Positions 6,939 to 14,837 of a stretch of 16,372 bases of DNA are shown here, piece by piece. The position numbers and the translations under genes are program-made. Below the pieces are notes generated by a model. The model was not told the origin of the DNA. It did no database searches and worked only from the letters and a program-made list of their open reading frames with translations. Every line of letters begins with the position of its first letter. Position 1 is the first letter of the stretch. This DNA is from an uncultured Oscillospiraceae bacterium. Its GTDB lineage: Bacteria; Bacillota; Clostridia; Oscillospirales; Acutalibacteraceae. The stretch lies in assembly GCA_900541975.1 (NCBI GenBank), contig UQLR01000029.1:1-16372 (forward strand), given 5' to 3'.

Positions 6939-8051
6939 TTGTCCAGTAGCGTAAAGAAGCGCCGCAAAATAAGCGGCAGACTTATTATCAATATATTTGT
7001 TATTGTATTCTCCATCTGCCTTGTCGCTTATTTTTTTCTGTCAGAAAACGGGCTTATGGATTTACTGCGTTCTTCACAGTCTATTAGTCTGTTCTGGATT
7101 TCCATGGCTGTTTTCGCGCAGCTTTTTAATCTGTTGATGGATACGTTTATTACCTATAATTTTATCTATTTGCGTTATAAACACTTTTCTCTCTGGGACG
7201 CCGTAAAGGTCTGTCTTGTCGGGCAGTTTTTCAGCGCGATTACGCCTTCTTCCACCGGCGGACAGCCCATGCAGGTTTATTTAATGACCAAGATGGGGAT
7301 CAACGCCGGCTATGGAACCTCCACCATGATGCAGAAATTTATTGTTTACCAACTGACGTCTACGGCATATAGTATTCTGGCCATTGTCTTACGGTTTGAT
7401 TTTTTTATCGGAAATTTGGACATGCCGGGTATGTGGATTTTTGTTCTAATTGGCTTTGCTTCCCAGCTCATTGTAACCTCTGCTTTGATCGTCATTTGTT
7501 TCAATCGTTCTTTATCGGCTAAATTTGTCGGCCTTCTTGCCAAGCTGTTTAAAAAATTCAAATATAAAAAAGCAGACCAGAAAATTGCTTCTCTGGAACA
7601 CCAGATCCATATGTTCCACCAAAGCAATAAGGAATTATTGAAAGAATCCCGCCTGATGCTTTCTTCTTTTCTTCTGGTTATTCTGCAGCTTACGGCAATC
7701 TTATCTGTTCCATATTTTATTTATCGTGCGTTTGGCTTAAACGAGGCGTCTCCTCTTGATATGATTTGCTCTCAGGCATTTGTAAATGTAACCTCCAGCC
7801 TTATGCCGCTGCCCGGTGCATCCGGTGCGGCAGAATTGGGATTCTCTGCTTTCTTTGGTATGTTTTTTACAGCGGAAACCATTAAATCTGCAATTCTTGT
7901 CTGGAGAATCATTACCTATTATGGTACTATTTTGCTGTCTCTGCCGTTTTCCTACTTTACAAAGGACAAAAAAGAACATGAAAAAGACCTGGAAGAGGGC
8001 GTAATACAGGAACAGGACGAAAGCTTAACCCGTGAAGAGACAGACTCTTAA
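6939..8051 (+). CDS. YbhN/LPG-synthase-TM (UPF0104) flippase-like membrane protein
   Basis: Encodes 370 residues from a TTG start. AGGGAGG (6925-6931) lies 7 nt upstream, and no ATG fits as well. It is strongly hydrophobic, with about seven to eight membrane helices. The family motifs are GQFFSAITPSSTGGQPMQ (95-112), corresponding to the usual GxxxxxxxPxxxGGxP block, and PLPGASGAAELGF at about 288-300. The family covers the N-terminal flippase domain of MprF, YbhN and AglD-associated proteins. Stand-alone members are thought to move or bind lipid-linked substrates, and no MprF-type aminoacyl-transferase domain follows here. The tail after about 340 is charged and cytoplasmic. It leads an operon with a GT2 glycosyltransferase and a lipid kinase, which fits handling of a lipid-linked sugar; that role is inference. 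Confidence 0.88.
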   Translation: MSSSVKKRRKISGRLIINIFVIVFSICLVAYFFLSENGLMDLLRSSQSISLFWISMAVFAQLFNLLMDTFITYNFIYLRYKHFSLWDAVKVCLVGQFFSAITPSSTGGQPMQVYLMTKMGINAGYGTSTMMQKFIVYQLTSTAYSILAIVLRFDFFIGNLDMPGMWIFVLIGFASQLIVTSALIVICFNRSLSAKFVGLLAKLFKKFKYKKADQKIASLEHQIHMFHQSNKELLKESRLMLSSFLLVILQLTAILSVPYFIYRAFGLNEASPLDMICSQAFVNVTSSLMPLPGASGAAELGFSAFFGMFFTAETIKSAILVWRIITYYGTILLSLPFSYFTKDKKEHEKDLEEGVIQEQDESLTREETDS

Positions 8052-8109
8052 GCCATATCCTTCTATTTTATCTGCCGTCTTAAAGGTCTTAGAATAAACA
8101 GAAAAAGGA

Positions 8110-9099
8110 ATGCTGTATACAGTGAACGATAAACCACAGATTAGTGTAATTGTACCCATTTATAATGTGGATAACTATTTGTACCGGTGTCTTGCTTCTA
8201 TTGCATGTCAAACCTTCCGTGATTTTGAGGTCATTATGATCGACGACGGGTCAACCGACAAAAGCCTGCTGATCGCGCAGGATTTTGCCTCTTCGTTTTA
8301 CAAGTTTCATCTTGTAAAAAACAAAATAAAGGGAGTTTCACATGCGCGTAACACCGGCATAAAACAAGCGCGCGGCGAGTACATAGCCTTTGTAGATAGC
8401 GACGACTATATTGATCCCAATTATCTGAAAAGGCTGTATTACGCTGCAAAAGAACACAATGCAGATGTTTCCTGCTGTAATTATGCCTTGTATAACCAGC
8501 AGCGCGGCACGCACCATACAATTATGATAAGAAAACCCATAGAAGGGGTACACGCTGCGAAAAAGATTGTCAAACTGACCATTGCAGACTTTCGCGGCCG
8601 TTCCTACCTTTGGAATAAACTCTGGCACAGGTCATTGTTTTACCAGGGGGAAGAAGGTGAAATTCTTTTTCCCGAAATGTATTTTGAAGACATCGCCACC
8701 ACAGCGCGACTTTTATATTATGCAAACAGGGTTGTGGTTATAGACCATTGCCTGTACTATTATACAAAAAGACAAAACAGCATCGTTTCCGGACTGAATT
8801 TTGAAAAACTCAACGATTATGTTTTATCCTTGGGTGTTTTACGGAACTTTTTTGAAAAAAATGGCAATTATAAAGAATACAGGGTCAGTCACTGGCGGCT
8901 TGCGTTTGCCATGTTTTTTGCAAATGGCGCCAATATTTTAAAAACGCATATCGAACTAAAAAACTTCAGCGGCCTTTTTACCAATATCGCCTGCGCTACC
9001 AAATCTGTCGCACACTTTATTTCCGGCAAATATATTCCATGTAAAGAAGTTTTACCGCAGCTTCCGCATAAAATGTGCGCGCCCGCCGCCAGGAAATAA
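8110..9099 (+). CDS. Family 2 (GT-A) glycosyltransferase
   Basis: Encodes up to 329 residues. Family 2 motifs are plain: ISVIVPIYN (11-19), MIDDGSTD (43-50), the HARNTGI segment (78-84) and the DXD-type FVDSDD (94-99) that binds the nucleotide-sugar metal. YFEDIAT, encoded near 8680, supplies the ED element common in this family. There is no membrane helix, so it probably works at the cytoplasmic face. Donor and acceptor are unknown. The start is uncertain: the ATG at 8110 directly abuts AAAAAGGA (about 1 nt spacing), while the in-frame GTG at 8122 lies 12 nt from it and gives the typical short N-terminus before ISVIVP, so translation may begin at 8122. It sits 58 nt after the flippase-like gene and 27 nt before the lipid kinase. 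Confidence 0.92.
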   Translation: MLYTVNDKPQISVIVPIYNVDNYLYRCLASIACQTFRDFEVIMIDDGSTDKSLLIAQDFASSFYKFHLVKNKIKGVSHARNTGIKQARGEYIAFVDSDDYIDPNYLKRLYYAAKEHNADVSCCNYALYNQQRGTHHTIMIRKPIEGVHAAKKIVKLTIADFRGRSYLWNKLWHRSLFYQGEEGEILFPEMYFEDIATTARLLYYANRVVVIDHCLYYYTKRQNSIVSGLNFEKLNDYVLSLGVLRNFFEKNGNYKEYRVSHWRLAFAMFFANGANILKTHIELKNFSGLFTNIACATKSVAHFISGKYIPCKEVLPQLPHKMCAPAARK

Positions 9100-9126
9100 A
9101 ACTCTTTTATTCAAAGAGGTTTTGCT

Positions 9127-10041
9127 ATGAACCAAAAGATGCTGTTTATTTATAATCCGTTTTCCGGAAAAGCACGGATTAAAAACCATTTATCATCTAT
9201 TATCGACGCCTTCGTAAAGGGCGGCTACGACGTAACCGTCCGACCAACGCAAAAGCCGCTGGACGCGCTGGAAACCGTCCGGGAAAAGGCCTCTGCGTAC
9301 GACACACTGGTGGTTTGCGGCGGCGACGGCACACTCAATGAAAGCGTAAAGGGCCTGCTTTCCCTTCCTCCTTCACAGAGGACGCCGCTTGGTTATATCC
9401 CCGCTGGCTGCACAAACGACTATGCCGCTACGCTGCATATCCCCAAAAACATGTCCAAGGCGGCAATGAATATTCTGGAGGGCCGTCCGTTTTTATGCGA
9501 CGCCGGGCGCTTTAATGATAATTATTTTGTCTATATTGCGGCATTTGGTGCGTTTACACAGGTATCTTACAACACGCCGCAAAAATTTAAAAATATTTTT
9601 GGCCACGCGGCCTATTTGCTGGAAGGTATCAAGCGCCTGCCGGGAATACGCAGCACGCATTTGCGTGTTACCTCCGGGCAAACGCAGATAGAAGGTGAAT
9701 TTATTTTAGGTATGGTTTCCAACACGCGTTCCGTCGGAGGTTTTAAAAGTAAGGGACAGCTTGGCGCAAAACTAAACGATGGTCTATTTGAAGTTATATT
9801 GGTCAAAAACCCCAACAACGCAATGGAGCTGCAAAATATTATCTCTGACTTTATGCGGCGCAACCCTTCTTCCCCGTATTGCACCATATTCAAAGCCGCG
9901 TCGGTTCGTTTTGAAAGTGAAGAAGCGGTCGGTTGGACGCTGGACGGGGAAAATGGAGGTGTTCATAAAACGGTAGCTATTCAAAACCTGAACAAAGCGT
10001 TTACAATGATTACAAGAGATCAGCCCGGTTTGTTTGATTAA
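9127..10041 (+). CDS. YegS/DgkB-type diacylglycerol or lipid kinase
   Basis: Encodes 304 residues with the DAGK catalytic fold: IYNPFSGKA (8-16), the ATP-binding VVCGGDGTLNE (62-72) and IPAGCTNDYA (91-100), which matches the usual PxGTxND block apart from an extra Cys. The C-terminal beta domain contains LNDGLFEVILVKN, typical of soluble bacterial lipid kinases. Relatives phosphorylate diacylglycerol to phosphatidate; DgkB in B. subtilis recycles diacylglycerol released during lipoteichoic acid synthesis, while other members (BmrU, YegS) have different lipid substrates. The start is well supported by AGAGG (9115-9119) 7 nt before the ATG. It is the last gene of the operon, ending on a strong hairpin. 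It could return diacylglycerol that the MGDG-type enzyme or lipoteichoic acid assembly would otherwise consume or release. Confidence 0.93.
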   Translation: MNQKMLFIYNPFSGKARIKNHLSSIIDAFVKGGYDVTVRPTQKPLDALETVREKASAYDTLVVCGGDGTLNESVKGLLSLPPSQRTPLGYIPAGCTNDYAATLHIPKNMSKAAMNILEGRPFLCDAGRFNDNYFVYIAAFGAFTQVSYNTPQKFKNIFGHAAYLLEGIKRLPGIRSTHLRVTSGQTQIEGEFILGMVSNTRSVGGFKSKGQLGAKLNDGLFEVILVKNPNNAMELQNIISDFMRRNPSSPYCTIFKAASVRFESEEAVGWTLDGENGGVHKTVAIQNLNKAFTMITRDQPGLFD

Positions 10042-10069
10042 AAGAGGTGCATATCTGCACCTCTTTTTT
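10041..10069. terminator. Shared terminator between lipid kinase and spoIIE
   Basis: An 11-bp perfect stem (10041-10051 with 10056-10066) and a 4-nt TATC loop are followed by a short T run on the plus strand. It overlaps the kinase stop codon and lies next to the convergent spoIIE stop. On the minus strand the T tract is shorter (four), so it may serve both genes but is stronger on plus. Confidence 0.85.
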
Positions 10070-12395
10070 AATTGCGCATTAATCGAATCGCAACCGCCGT
10101 AATATCGTCGTCGTAGCCATCTGTGCGCCTGTTTCTTGCCTCTGTTACAATCGCTTTCGCAAGCTCCTGTGCACTGCCTTCCTTCCAGTCCTGTATCAAA
10201 CTCTCCAACCACACATCGCCGGTTGCAACCGCTCCGTCAGACACCATGCACAGCCAGTCGTTTAACCCCAGCTTTGCACTGTCGTGCGAAAACCGGATAT
10301 CGGTTAAAATTCCCGCCGGAAGCGATGCTCCATTGCAGCGATATGTTTTTCCGTTCTTTTTTATAATGGACAACGGCGCGCCGGCCTTCATAATTTCCGT
10401 ATGCCCGGTGAACAAATCAATGCATGCAACATCCAGCGTTGCAAGCGATTCATCCCCTGATTTTACCATCAATGCAGAATTGACCACCCGCAGCGCGCAG
10501 TCAAAACCAAGCCCCGCCTTTGTAAGCCTTGTCATAATGCTTTCGGCCATGCTTCCGTCTACCGCTGCTCTTCCTCCGGTTCCCATTCCGTCGCTAATTA
10601 CGGCAACCAGCCTGCCCATACCGTCATTAAAGTAATTATAACTGTCGCCACACAGCTGGCCGTTTCCGCTTATGTGCTGGGCGCTCCCAATCTGGGTGTC
10701 AAAGCAAGGGCGCTCGCTCATCTGCATTCTGCACCGGTTTGGTGCAAGGCTTAAACACGGCGTGTCCAGTCTGCGGCCGCAGGCCTTTGAAATTTCTTTG
10801 AGCAACTGCGGCTTTTTAATATGGTTGCGGTTTGTATCTACTGTCTCTATTTCAACCGTCATTCTGCCAAACCGGTCGATCCGGCAGCTTACGTCGATCG
10901 GTGTAATACCAAACAGCTTCACTGCCGTGCTTACACGCTCCGCCGCCGCCATGTCAAACCGTTCATAGTTTTCAAATTCCTCCACCATTTCCTCTAATAT
11001 TTCGCTGAGCCCGGAAAATTGCCCCGCTACCACGGAGCGGATCTCCCCCACCCTGCGCTCTGCCGACAGGCAAGCCGTATAGGCGTCGTAATTTTTGTTA
11101 ATGGCCGCTGCCATTTCCTTTGCTTTGCAGCATTTTTTTGCAAAACGCGCAGAAAAATCCTTTTCTTCAATGCTTCCCTTTTTTCGAAGCAGTTCTGTCA
11201 GGCTGTTAAAATCATTTAAACTTGCTTCCCTTTGCTTTTCCCAGCAATACACGCGCAGTCCACAGTGGGAACAGGTTTCTTCCGTTGCTTTTGCATAAAT
11301 AGAGGAAACGTCGCTTGAAAAAATTTCCTTCATTTTTTTTGCCACATTGTCCACCGCAGCAGAAACATCGCTTAATGCCTTTGCTGCAAAATCCAACCGC
11401 ATAATAACACTCCTGCGCAGTCCTTCTGCGCGCGCCTTATCGACAGGCGGTGAAAACACAGACGAAAGCTGGTTGCCCAGATCCTTTGGAAGCACAAAAA
11501 ATATAAACGACGCAATCAGCGTTTCATAAACAGACGTCAAAATCAGGCTGGTGCTTTCAGACTGAAAGGCCATAACTGTATTACACGCCAAAAAAGCAAG
11601 AATTGTCCCAATCTTTCCCGTAGGAGCAAATAATCCCGCCATTAAACCACCAAAAGCATAAGAGCCCGCAACAAAGCTCAGCGAATTGTCTGCCATACTG
11701 AAAATAACGCCTGTTGCAACGCCAGATATGCATCCGCCGGCCACAGCGCCATAACGTGCGCAGAATAAAATTGCAAGTACGGCCAGCACCCGCCCCAACG
11801 ATATTCCCGCTACCGATATGCCCGAAAAGGCAAGCAACAAAATGCACGCCGTCATAACAATACATGCTATCTCCTGCTGGTTAAAGGTTGTAATTCCACG
11901 CGTACCGGCAGACAACGCAATACTTCTGTTGAAAAAATATCCACCCACCGCAGCCAGCAGCGCTTCAATTATGCACATGGCCACAAGGCTTCCGGCAAAG
12001 TCCCCAACTGCTGCAAGGACAAGCCCTGTTGCAAGCATGGGAATAAACGCGACCACCGGGGAAAAAAATCGGCTTGCGTTGATCTTTTTCAAGTCACTGA
12101 GCGTCCAGCGTATAGCGCCAATGGCCAGTATAGTGGCAACATAACGGAAGCTGCCGCCCGGTGTAAACAGAATATATCCCAGCGACACGCCCGCAATAGA
12201 TGAAAGTAAATTTTTAAACGGCACTGCCGCCGTCATAGACGCGCCAAACGGCGCATAGCTTCCAAACACCGCGCCGCCGGAAACCAGTATTCCGGCAAAA
12301 AAATAGACGGCCTGTATAGCAAAACTGCGTACGGTTTTTGAAGACATGGTATCGACAAAAAATCCCCTTGCAGCAGCGGTACGACCCGACTTCAT
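10068..12395 (-). CDS. spoIIE: Stage II sporulation protein E (SpoIIE)
   Basis: Encodes 775 residues (B. subtilis SpoIIE has 827). About ten hydrophobic helices fill residues 25-330; a soluble central region follows, with the Cys motif CSHCGLRVYCW seen in SpoIIE homologues; and the PP2C phosphatase domain occupies about 560-775. Metal-binding signatures are CGDSYNYF, VISDGMGTGG (D near 602), CMVSDG and the terminal DGYDDDITAVAI. SpoIIE sits at the asymmetric septum and dephosphorylates SpoIIAA, releasing sigma-F in the forespore. The frame allows a GTG at 12404, but AGAAGG lies 8 nt before the ATG at 12395 and overlaps that GTG, so 12395 is preferred. The gene is monocistronic here; the tilS-hpt-ftsH neighbours known downstream in B. 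subtilis are absent. Confidence 0.97.
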   Translation of the reverse strand: MKSGRTAAARGFFVDTMSSKTVRSFAIQAVYFFAGILVSGGAVFGSYAPFGASMTAAVPFKNLLSSIAGVSLGYILFTPGGSFRYVATILAIGAIRWTLSDLKKINASRFFSPVVAFIPMLATGLVLAAVGDFAGSLVAMCIIEALLAAVGGYFFNRSIALSAGTRGITTFNQQEIACIVMTACILLLAFSGISVAGISLGRVLAVLAILFCARYGAVAGGCISGVATGVIFSMADNSLSFVAGSYAFGGLMAGLFAPTGKIGTILAFLACNTVMAFQSESTSLILTSVYETLIASFIFFVLPKDLGNQLSSVFSPPVDKARAEGLRRSVIMRLDFAAKALSDVSAAVDNVAKKMKEIFSSDVSSIYAKATEETCSHCGLRVYCWEKQREASLNDFNSLTELLRKKGSIEEKDFSARFAKKCCKAKEMAAAINKNYDAYTACLSAERRVGEIRSVVAGQFSGLSEILEEMVEEFENYERFDMAAAERVSTAVKLFGITPIDVSCRIDRFGRMTVEIETVDTNRNHIKKPQLLKEISKACGRRLDTPCLSLAPNRCRMQMSERPCFDTQIGSAQHISGNGQLCGDSYNYFNDGMGRLVAVISDGMGTGGRAAVDGSMAESIMTRLTKAGLGFDCALRVVNSALMVKSGDESLATLDVACIDLFTGHTEIMKAGAPLSIIKKNGKTYRCNGASLPAGILTDIRFSHDSAKLGLNDWLCMVSDGAVATGDVWLESLIQDWKEGSAQELAKAIVTEARNRRTDGYDDDITAVAIRLMRN

Positions 12396-12427
12396 ACGCT
12401 TCACCTTCTGTTTATGTAGTATAAATG

Positions 12428-12461
12428 ATTATAGGACAAGCCTCAAAAAGATTTTGTCGCA
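12428..12461 (-). promoter_or_regulatory. Spo0A-type promoter of spoIIE
   Basis: On the minus strand a perfect TATAAT (12433-12428) is preceded 21 nt upstream by GCGACA (12460-12455), a 4/6 match to TTGACA. The same bases form TGTCGCA on the plus strand (12455-12461), one mismatch from the 0A box TGNCGAA. B. subtilis spoIIE and spoIIG promoters are known for 21-22 bp spacing with 0A boxes at the -35, so the layout is diagnostic. Transcription would start near 12421, about 26 nt before the ATG. Confidence 0.6.
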
Positions 12462-12613
12462 ACGCCGTTTCCTATTTTATAACTTTTTGGAAAAAGGGCA
12501 TAACGCAGCTTTAAATTTAGCAAAAAACCTCCTTTTGTGTAATCTGTGTACAGCTGCCTGCCAAAAGATAAGAAAAAATGTATTTCCGTTAACTTCACAC
12601 AAATGAATACAGC

Positions 12614-12648
12614 AAAGCTGGCGCAGACATAAGTCTGCGCCAGCTTTT
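12614..12648 (-). terminator. Hairpin ending the dehydrogenase-kinase-isomerase operon
   Basis: A perfect 15-bp stem (12614-12628 with 12633-12647, AAAGCTGGCGCAGAC and its complement) has a 4-nt loop. It lies about 50 nt after the isomerase stop codon on the minus strand. The T tract is short in both directions (TTT on minus, TTTT on plus), so termination rests mainly on stem strength; it may also stabilise the 3' end. Confidence 0.7.
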
Positions 12649-12695
12649 GTACGCACATCATTTTAAACCGTCAAAATTTTTTCCGCCTTTTGCAC

Positions 12696-13154
12696 TTAGC
12701 ACATGTATCTTGCTTCCATTGCAAGGATTTCCTGTACCTTTGGCGTGGAAGGGCCGTCGACGTATTCCAGGCTTATCCACTCTCCCAAAATGGTTTTTGC
12801 AAGCTCAGGCCCAATTACACGCGCCCCAAAGCAGAGAACATTTCCATTATTGCTCAGGATAGACCGTTGCGCAGAAAAACTGTCATGCCCTACAGCCGCA
12901 CGAATCCCTTTACATTTGTTTGCGGCAATACACATACCAACGCCCGTTCCACATACTAGAACGCCGCGTTTTTCAAAGCCGCTGTCTGCAATGATGCGAC
13001 AGGCTCTTTCAGCAATTGTGGGATAATTGGTTGGATCCTTGCTATCGCTACACCCTACATCCTCTACCTCCGCTCCGTTTTTCAAAAGAAAATCCTTCAA
13101 TATTTCCTTAAGCTCTACCGCTGCATTATCACAACCAATTACAAACTTTCTCAT
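12696..13154 (-). CDS. RpiB/LacAB-family sugar-phosphate isomerase, probable tetrulose-phosphate isomerase
   Basis: Encodes 152 residues, the usual RpiB length, starting from the ATG at 13154 with AAAGGGG 7 nt upstream; the longer frame to 13226 runs back into dhaL. RpiB features kept are D9 of the GCD motif, the catalytic-base cysteine C68 in LVCGTGVG, AANKCKGIRAA (77-87) and NVLCFGARVIG. Two residues differ. H10 of E. coli RpiB is N10 here (motif CDNAAVELK), and the ring-opening H99 is S101. Loss of that histidine suggests a substrate that does not close into a ring, such as a tetrulose 4-phosphate. In M. smegmatis an RpiB homologue converts D-erythrulose 4-phosphate to D-erythrose 4-phosphate, which fits the dehydrogenase and kinase genes upstream. 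A normal ribose-5-phosphate isomerase role is the alternative but seems less likely. It is the last gene of the operon, 20 nt after dhaL. Confidence 0.88.
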   Translation of the reverse strand: MRKFVIGCDNAAVELKEILKDFLLKNGAEVEDVGCSDSKDPTNYPTIAERACRIIADSGFEKRGVLVCGTGVGMCIAANKCKGIRAAVGHDSFSAQRSILSNNGNVLCFGARVIGPELAKTILGEWISLEYVDGPSTPKVQEILAMEARYMC

Positions 13155-13174
13155 TTTCCCACCCCTTTCAGATC

Positions 13175-13813
13175 CTATAACAATTCCAGGATTCCATCTG
13201 CCATAGCGGTCAAAATAATGCAGCAAGACGTCGCGCCTGCATCCAAAACGCCGCGCGAACGCTCTCCAAGTCGGCTTGACCTTCCATATTTCGCAACCAT
13301 ATCCCTGGTTGCATCACGCCCTGCCGCTGCAGCAGCCTTCATATCTTCCAAAACGGTGCAGAACTTCTTTCCCTCTTTTATTCCATTTTCCAGCGCATCT
13401 TTTGCGGGGGAAAGCGTATCCACCAGCGTTTTGTCGCCCATACGCGCGTCTACAATTTGAAACAGGCCTTCCATCCCTGCACTAAGCATTTTGTGTAGCT
13501 GCTGTGCCCCAATTTGTTCAATCCCCTCTCCGGCTTCCGCCATATCCATAAAGACTGTCCCGTAAATTGGCCCCATAGAACCCCCTATTTCTGAAAACAG
13601 AAGCGTTCCAAGCTCGTCCAAGCCTTCTGTAAAAGAAATTTCCTTTTCTGCAATACGGTCCCCAAACATGGTAAATCCCTTGTTCATATTCATTCCGTGG
13701 TCGCCGTCTCCAATCAGGCCGTCCACTTCTCCAAGATACGCCTTATTTTCCTGAATCGCTTTGACCATTTTTAAAAGAATAGGCTTTCCTGACGCATTAT
13801 AAAAAACTTCCAT
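13175..13813 (-). CDS. dhaL: DhaL-type ADP/ATP-binding subunit of a dihydroxyacetone-like kinase
   Basis: Encodes 212 residues, the normal DhaL length. It has the nucleotide and Mg-binding motif with D31, D36 and D38 (GLIGDGDHGMNMNKGF) and the family block GGSMGPIYGT (97-106), followed by helical segments with AAAAAGRDAT and the arginine-rich loop before GVLDAGATSC. In PTS-dependent kinases DhaL carries a tightly bound ADP that DhaM rephosphorylates; in ATP-dependent enzymes the same domain binds ATP. No DhaM is visible here. GGGGG lies 8 nt before the ATG, and only 12 nt separate it from the dhaK stop, so the two are translationally linked. With the RpiB-like and tetritol-dehydrogenase neighbours, erythrulose is a more likely substrate for the complex than dihydroxyacetone, by inference. 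Confidence 0.92.
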   Translation of the reverse strand: MEVFYNASGKPILLKMVKAIQENKAYLGEVDGLIGDGDHGMNMNKGFTMFGDRIAEKEISFTEGLDELGTLLFSEIGGSMGPIYGTVFMDMAEAGEGIEQIGAQQLHKMLSAGMEGLFQIVDARMGDKTLVDTLSPAKDALENGIKEGKKFCTVLEDMKAAAAAGRDATRDMVAKYGRSSRLGERSRGVLDAGATSCCIILTAMADGILELL

Positions 13814-13825
13814 ATTCCCAGCCCC

Positions 13826-14821
13826 CTATATCTGCCTGAAACCCATGCTGTTGCAGGGAGCGTCTATCAGCTCTTTAAGCTCCTGGTCCAGCTTCATAAC
13901 CGTAAGCGTAGCTCCCATCATTTCCAGCGACGTAAAATAGTTGCCTACATATGCCCGGTGTATTTGAATTCCTTCTTTTGTAAGCAGGTGGTCTATTTCG
14001 TCATACAGCACATAAAGCTCCATCAGTGGTGTAGCACCCAGGCCGGAAACCAAAACAACCACTTCGTCCCCCGCCCGAAAAGGATAATCCGGAACAACCA
14101 TGCTCACCATGCGCTTTGCCATTTGCACCGCGCTTTCCAATGCGCAAACCTCTACGCCCGGCTCCCCATGGTGGCCAATGCCAACCTCCATAGTTCCCTC
14201 TTTAATTTCAAAATTGGGGTGACCCACCGCAGGCAGCGTACACGGTGTTAGACCAATTCCAACGCTTCTTGTGCTGTCAATCGCCTTTTGGGCGGTGGCA
14301 ATTACTTCTTCCAGACAAGCGCCCTGCGCAGCTTTCGCACCTGCCGCCTTCCACATTAAAATTTCTCCGGCAACACCGCGGCGCTTTTCTCTTTGCTCTT
14401 TCGGGGCAGAGGCTACATCGTCGTTTGCAACGACGGTCTTTACCTCAATTCCGGCTTTTTTTGCCATTTTTACCGCCATTTTTACATTCATATTATCTCC
14501 GGAATAATTTCCATACAAACACGCCACGCCTTTTCCCCCATTTGCTGCGCGGAACGCATCTAAAAACGCCGCAGCCGTTGGAGAAGAAAAAATTTCTCCA
14601 ACTGCAACCGCATCACACATATTTTCTCCAACATACCCTACAAACGCGGGCTTATGGCCAGATCCGCCTCCTGTTACGATGCCAACGCGCCCTTGCGGCG
14701 CCTTCTTCGCCTTAATTACCCGCGGGTTTTCTGCCGCCTCAACAATATCCCGGTGTACCTTGACAAAACCCTTAAGCATTTCATCTACAATATGGTCCGG
14801 GTCATTAAAGATCCGTTGCAT
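13826..14821 (-). CDS. dhaK: DhaK-type substrate-binding kinase subunit (probable erythrulose kinase)
   Basis: Encodes 331 residues, matching single-domain DhaK. The residues for covalent hemiaminal substrate binding and catalysis stand at the same numbers as in E. coli DhaK: H56 in GGGSGHKPA, D109 in NYSGDNMNV, and H218 in GIGHHGEPG. The protein should therefore bind a short-chain ketose through H218 and phosphorylate its terminal hydroxyl together with DhaL. The second domain closes with LVSGLGATPLMELY and YVGNYFTSLEMMGAT. Dihydroxyacetone, erythrulose and related ketoses are all used in the family. The adjacent dehydrogenase and RpiB-like gene favour erythrulose, by inference. The start is firm, with GAGGAGG 7 nt before the ATG, 16 nt after the dehydrogenase stop. 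DhaK and DhaL are separate chains here, unlike the fused ATP-dependent erythrulose kinase DerK of M. smegmatis. Confidence 0.93.
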   Translation of the reverse strand: MQRIFNDPDHIVDEMLKGFVKVHRDIVEAAENPRVIKAKKAPQGRVGIVTGGGSGHKPAFVGYVGENMCDAVAVGEIFSSPTAAAFLDAFRAANGGKGVACLYGNYSGDNMNVKMAVKMAKKAGIEVKTVVANDDVASAPKEQREKRRGVAGEILMWKAAGAKAAQGACLEEVIATAQKAIDSTRSVGIGLTPCTLPAVGHPNFEIKEGTMEVGIGHHGEPGVEVCALESAVQMAKRMVSMVVPDYPFRAGDEVVVLVSGLGATPLMELYVLYDEIDHLLTKEGIQIHRAYVGNYFTSLEMMGATLTVMKLDQELKELIDAPCNSMGFRQI

Positions 14822-14837
14822 ATAAACGCCTCCTCTC

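Larger units (their letters stand above)
12396..12695. other. Intergenic region upstream of spoIIE
   Basis: These 300 nt hold the spoIIE promoter and Spo0A box next to the gene, and the operon terminator hairpin next to the isomerase gene. From about 12470 to 12610 I see no coding or structural signal; short open frames on both strands lack ribosome binding sites. Confidence 0.6.

Noticed and set aside
6743..6949. Small plus-strand open frame between serpin and flippase-like genes
   Set aside because: It starts inside the serpin, runs through the promoter of the next operon and has no recognisable motif.
6939..8051. MprF lysyl-phosphatidylglycerol synthase
   Set aside because: Only the flippase-type membrane domain is present; the C-terminal aminoacyl-transferase domain is absent.
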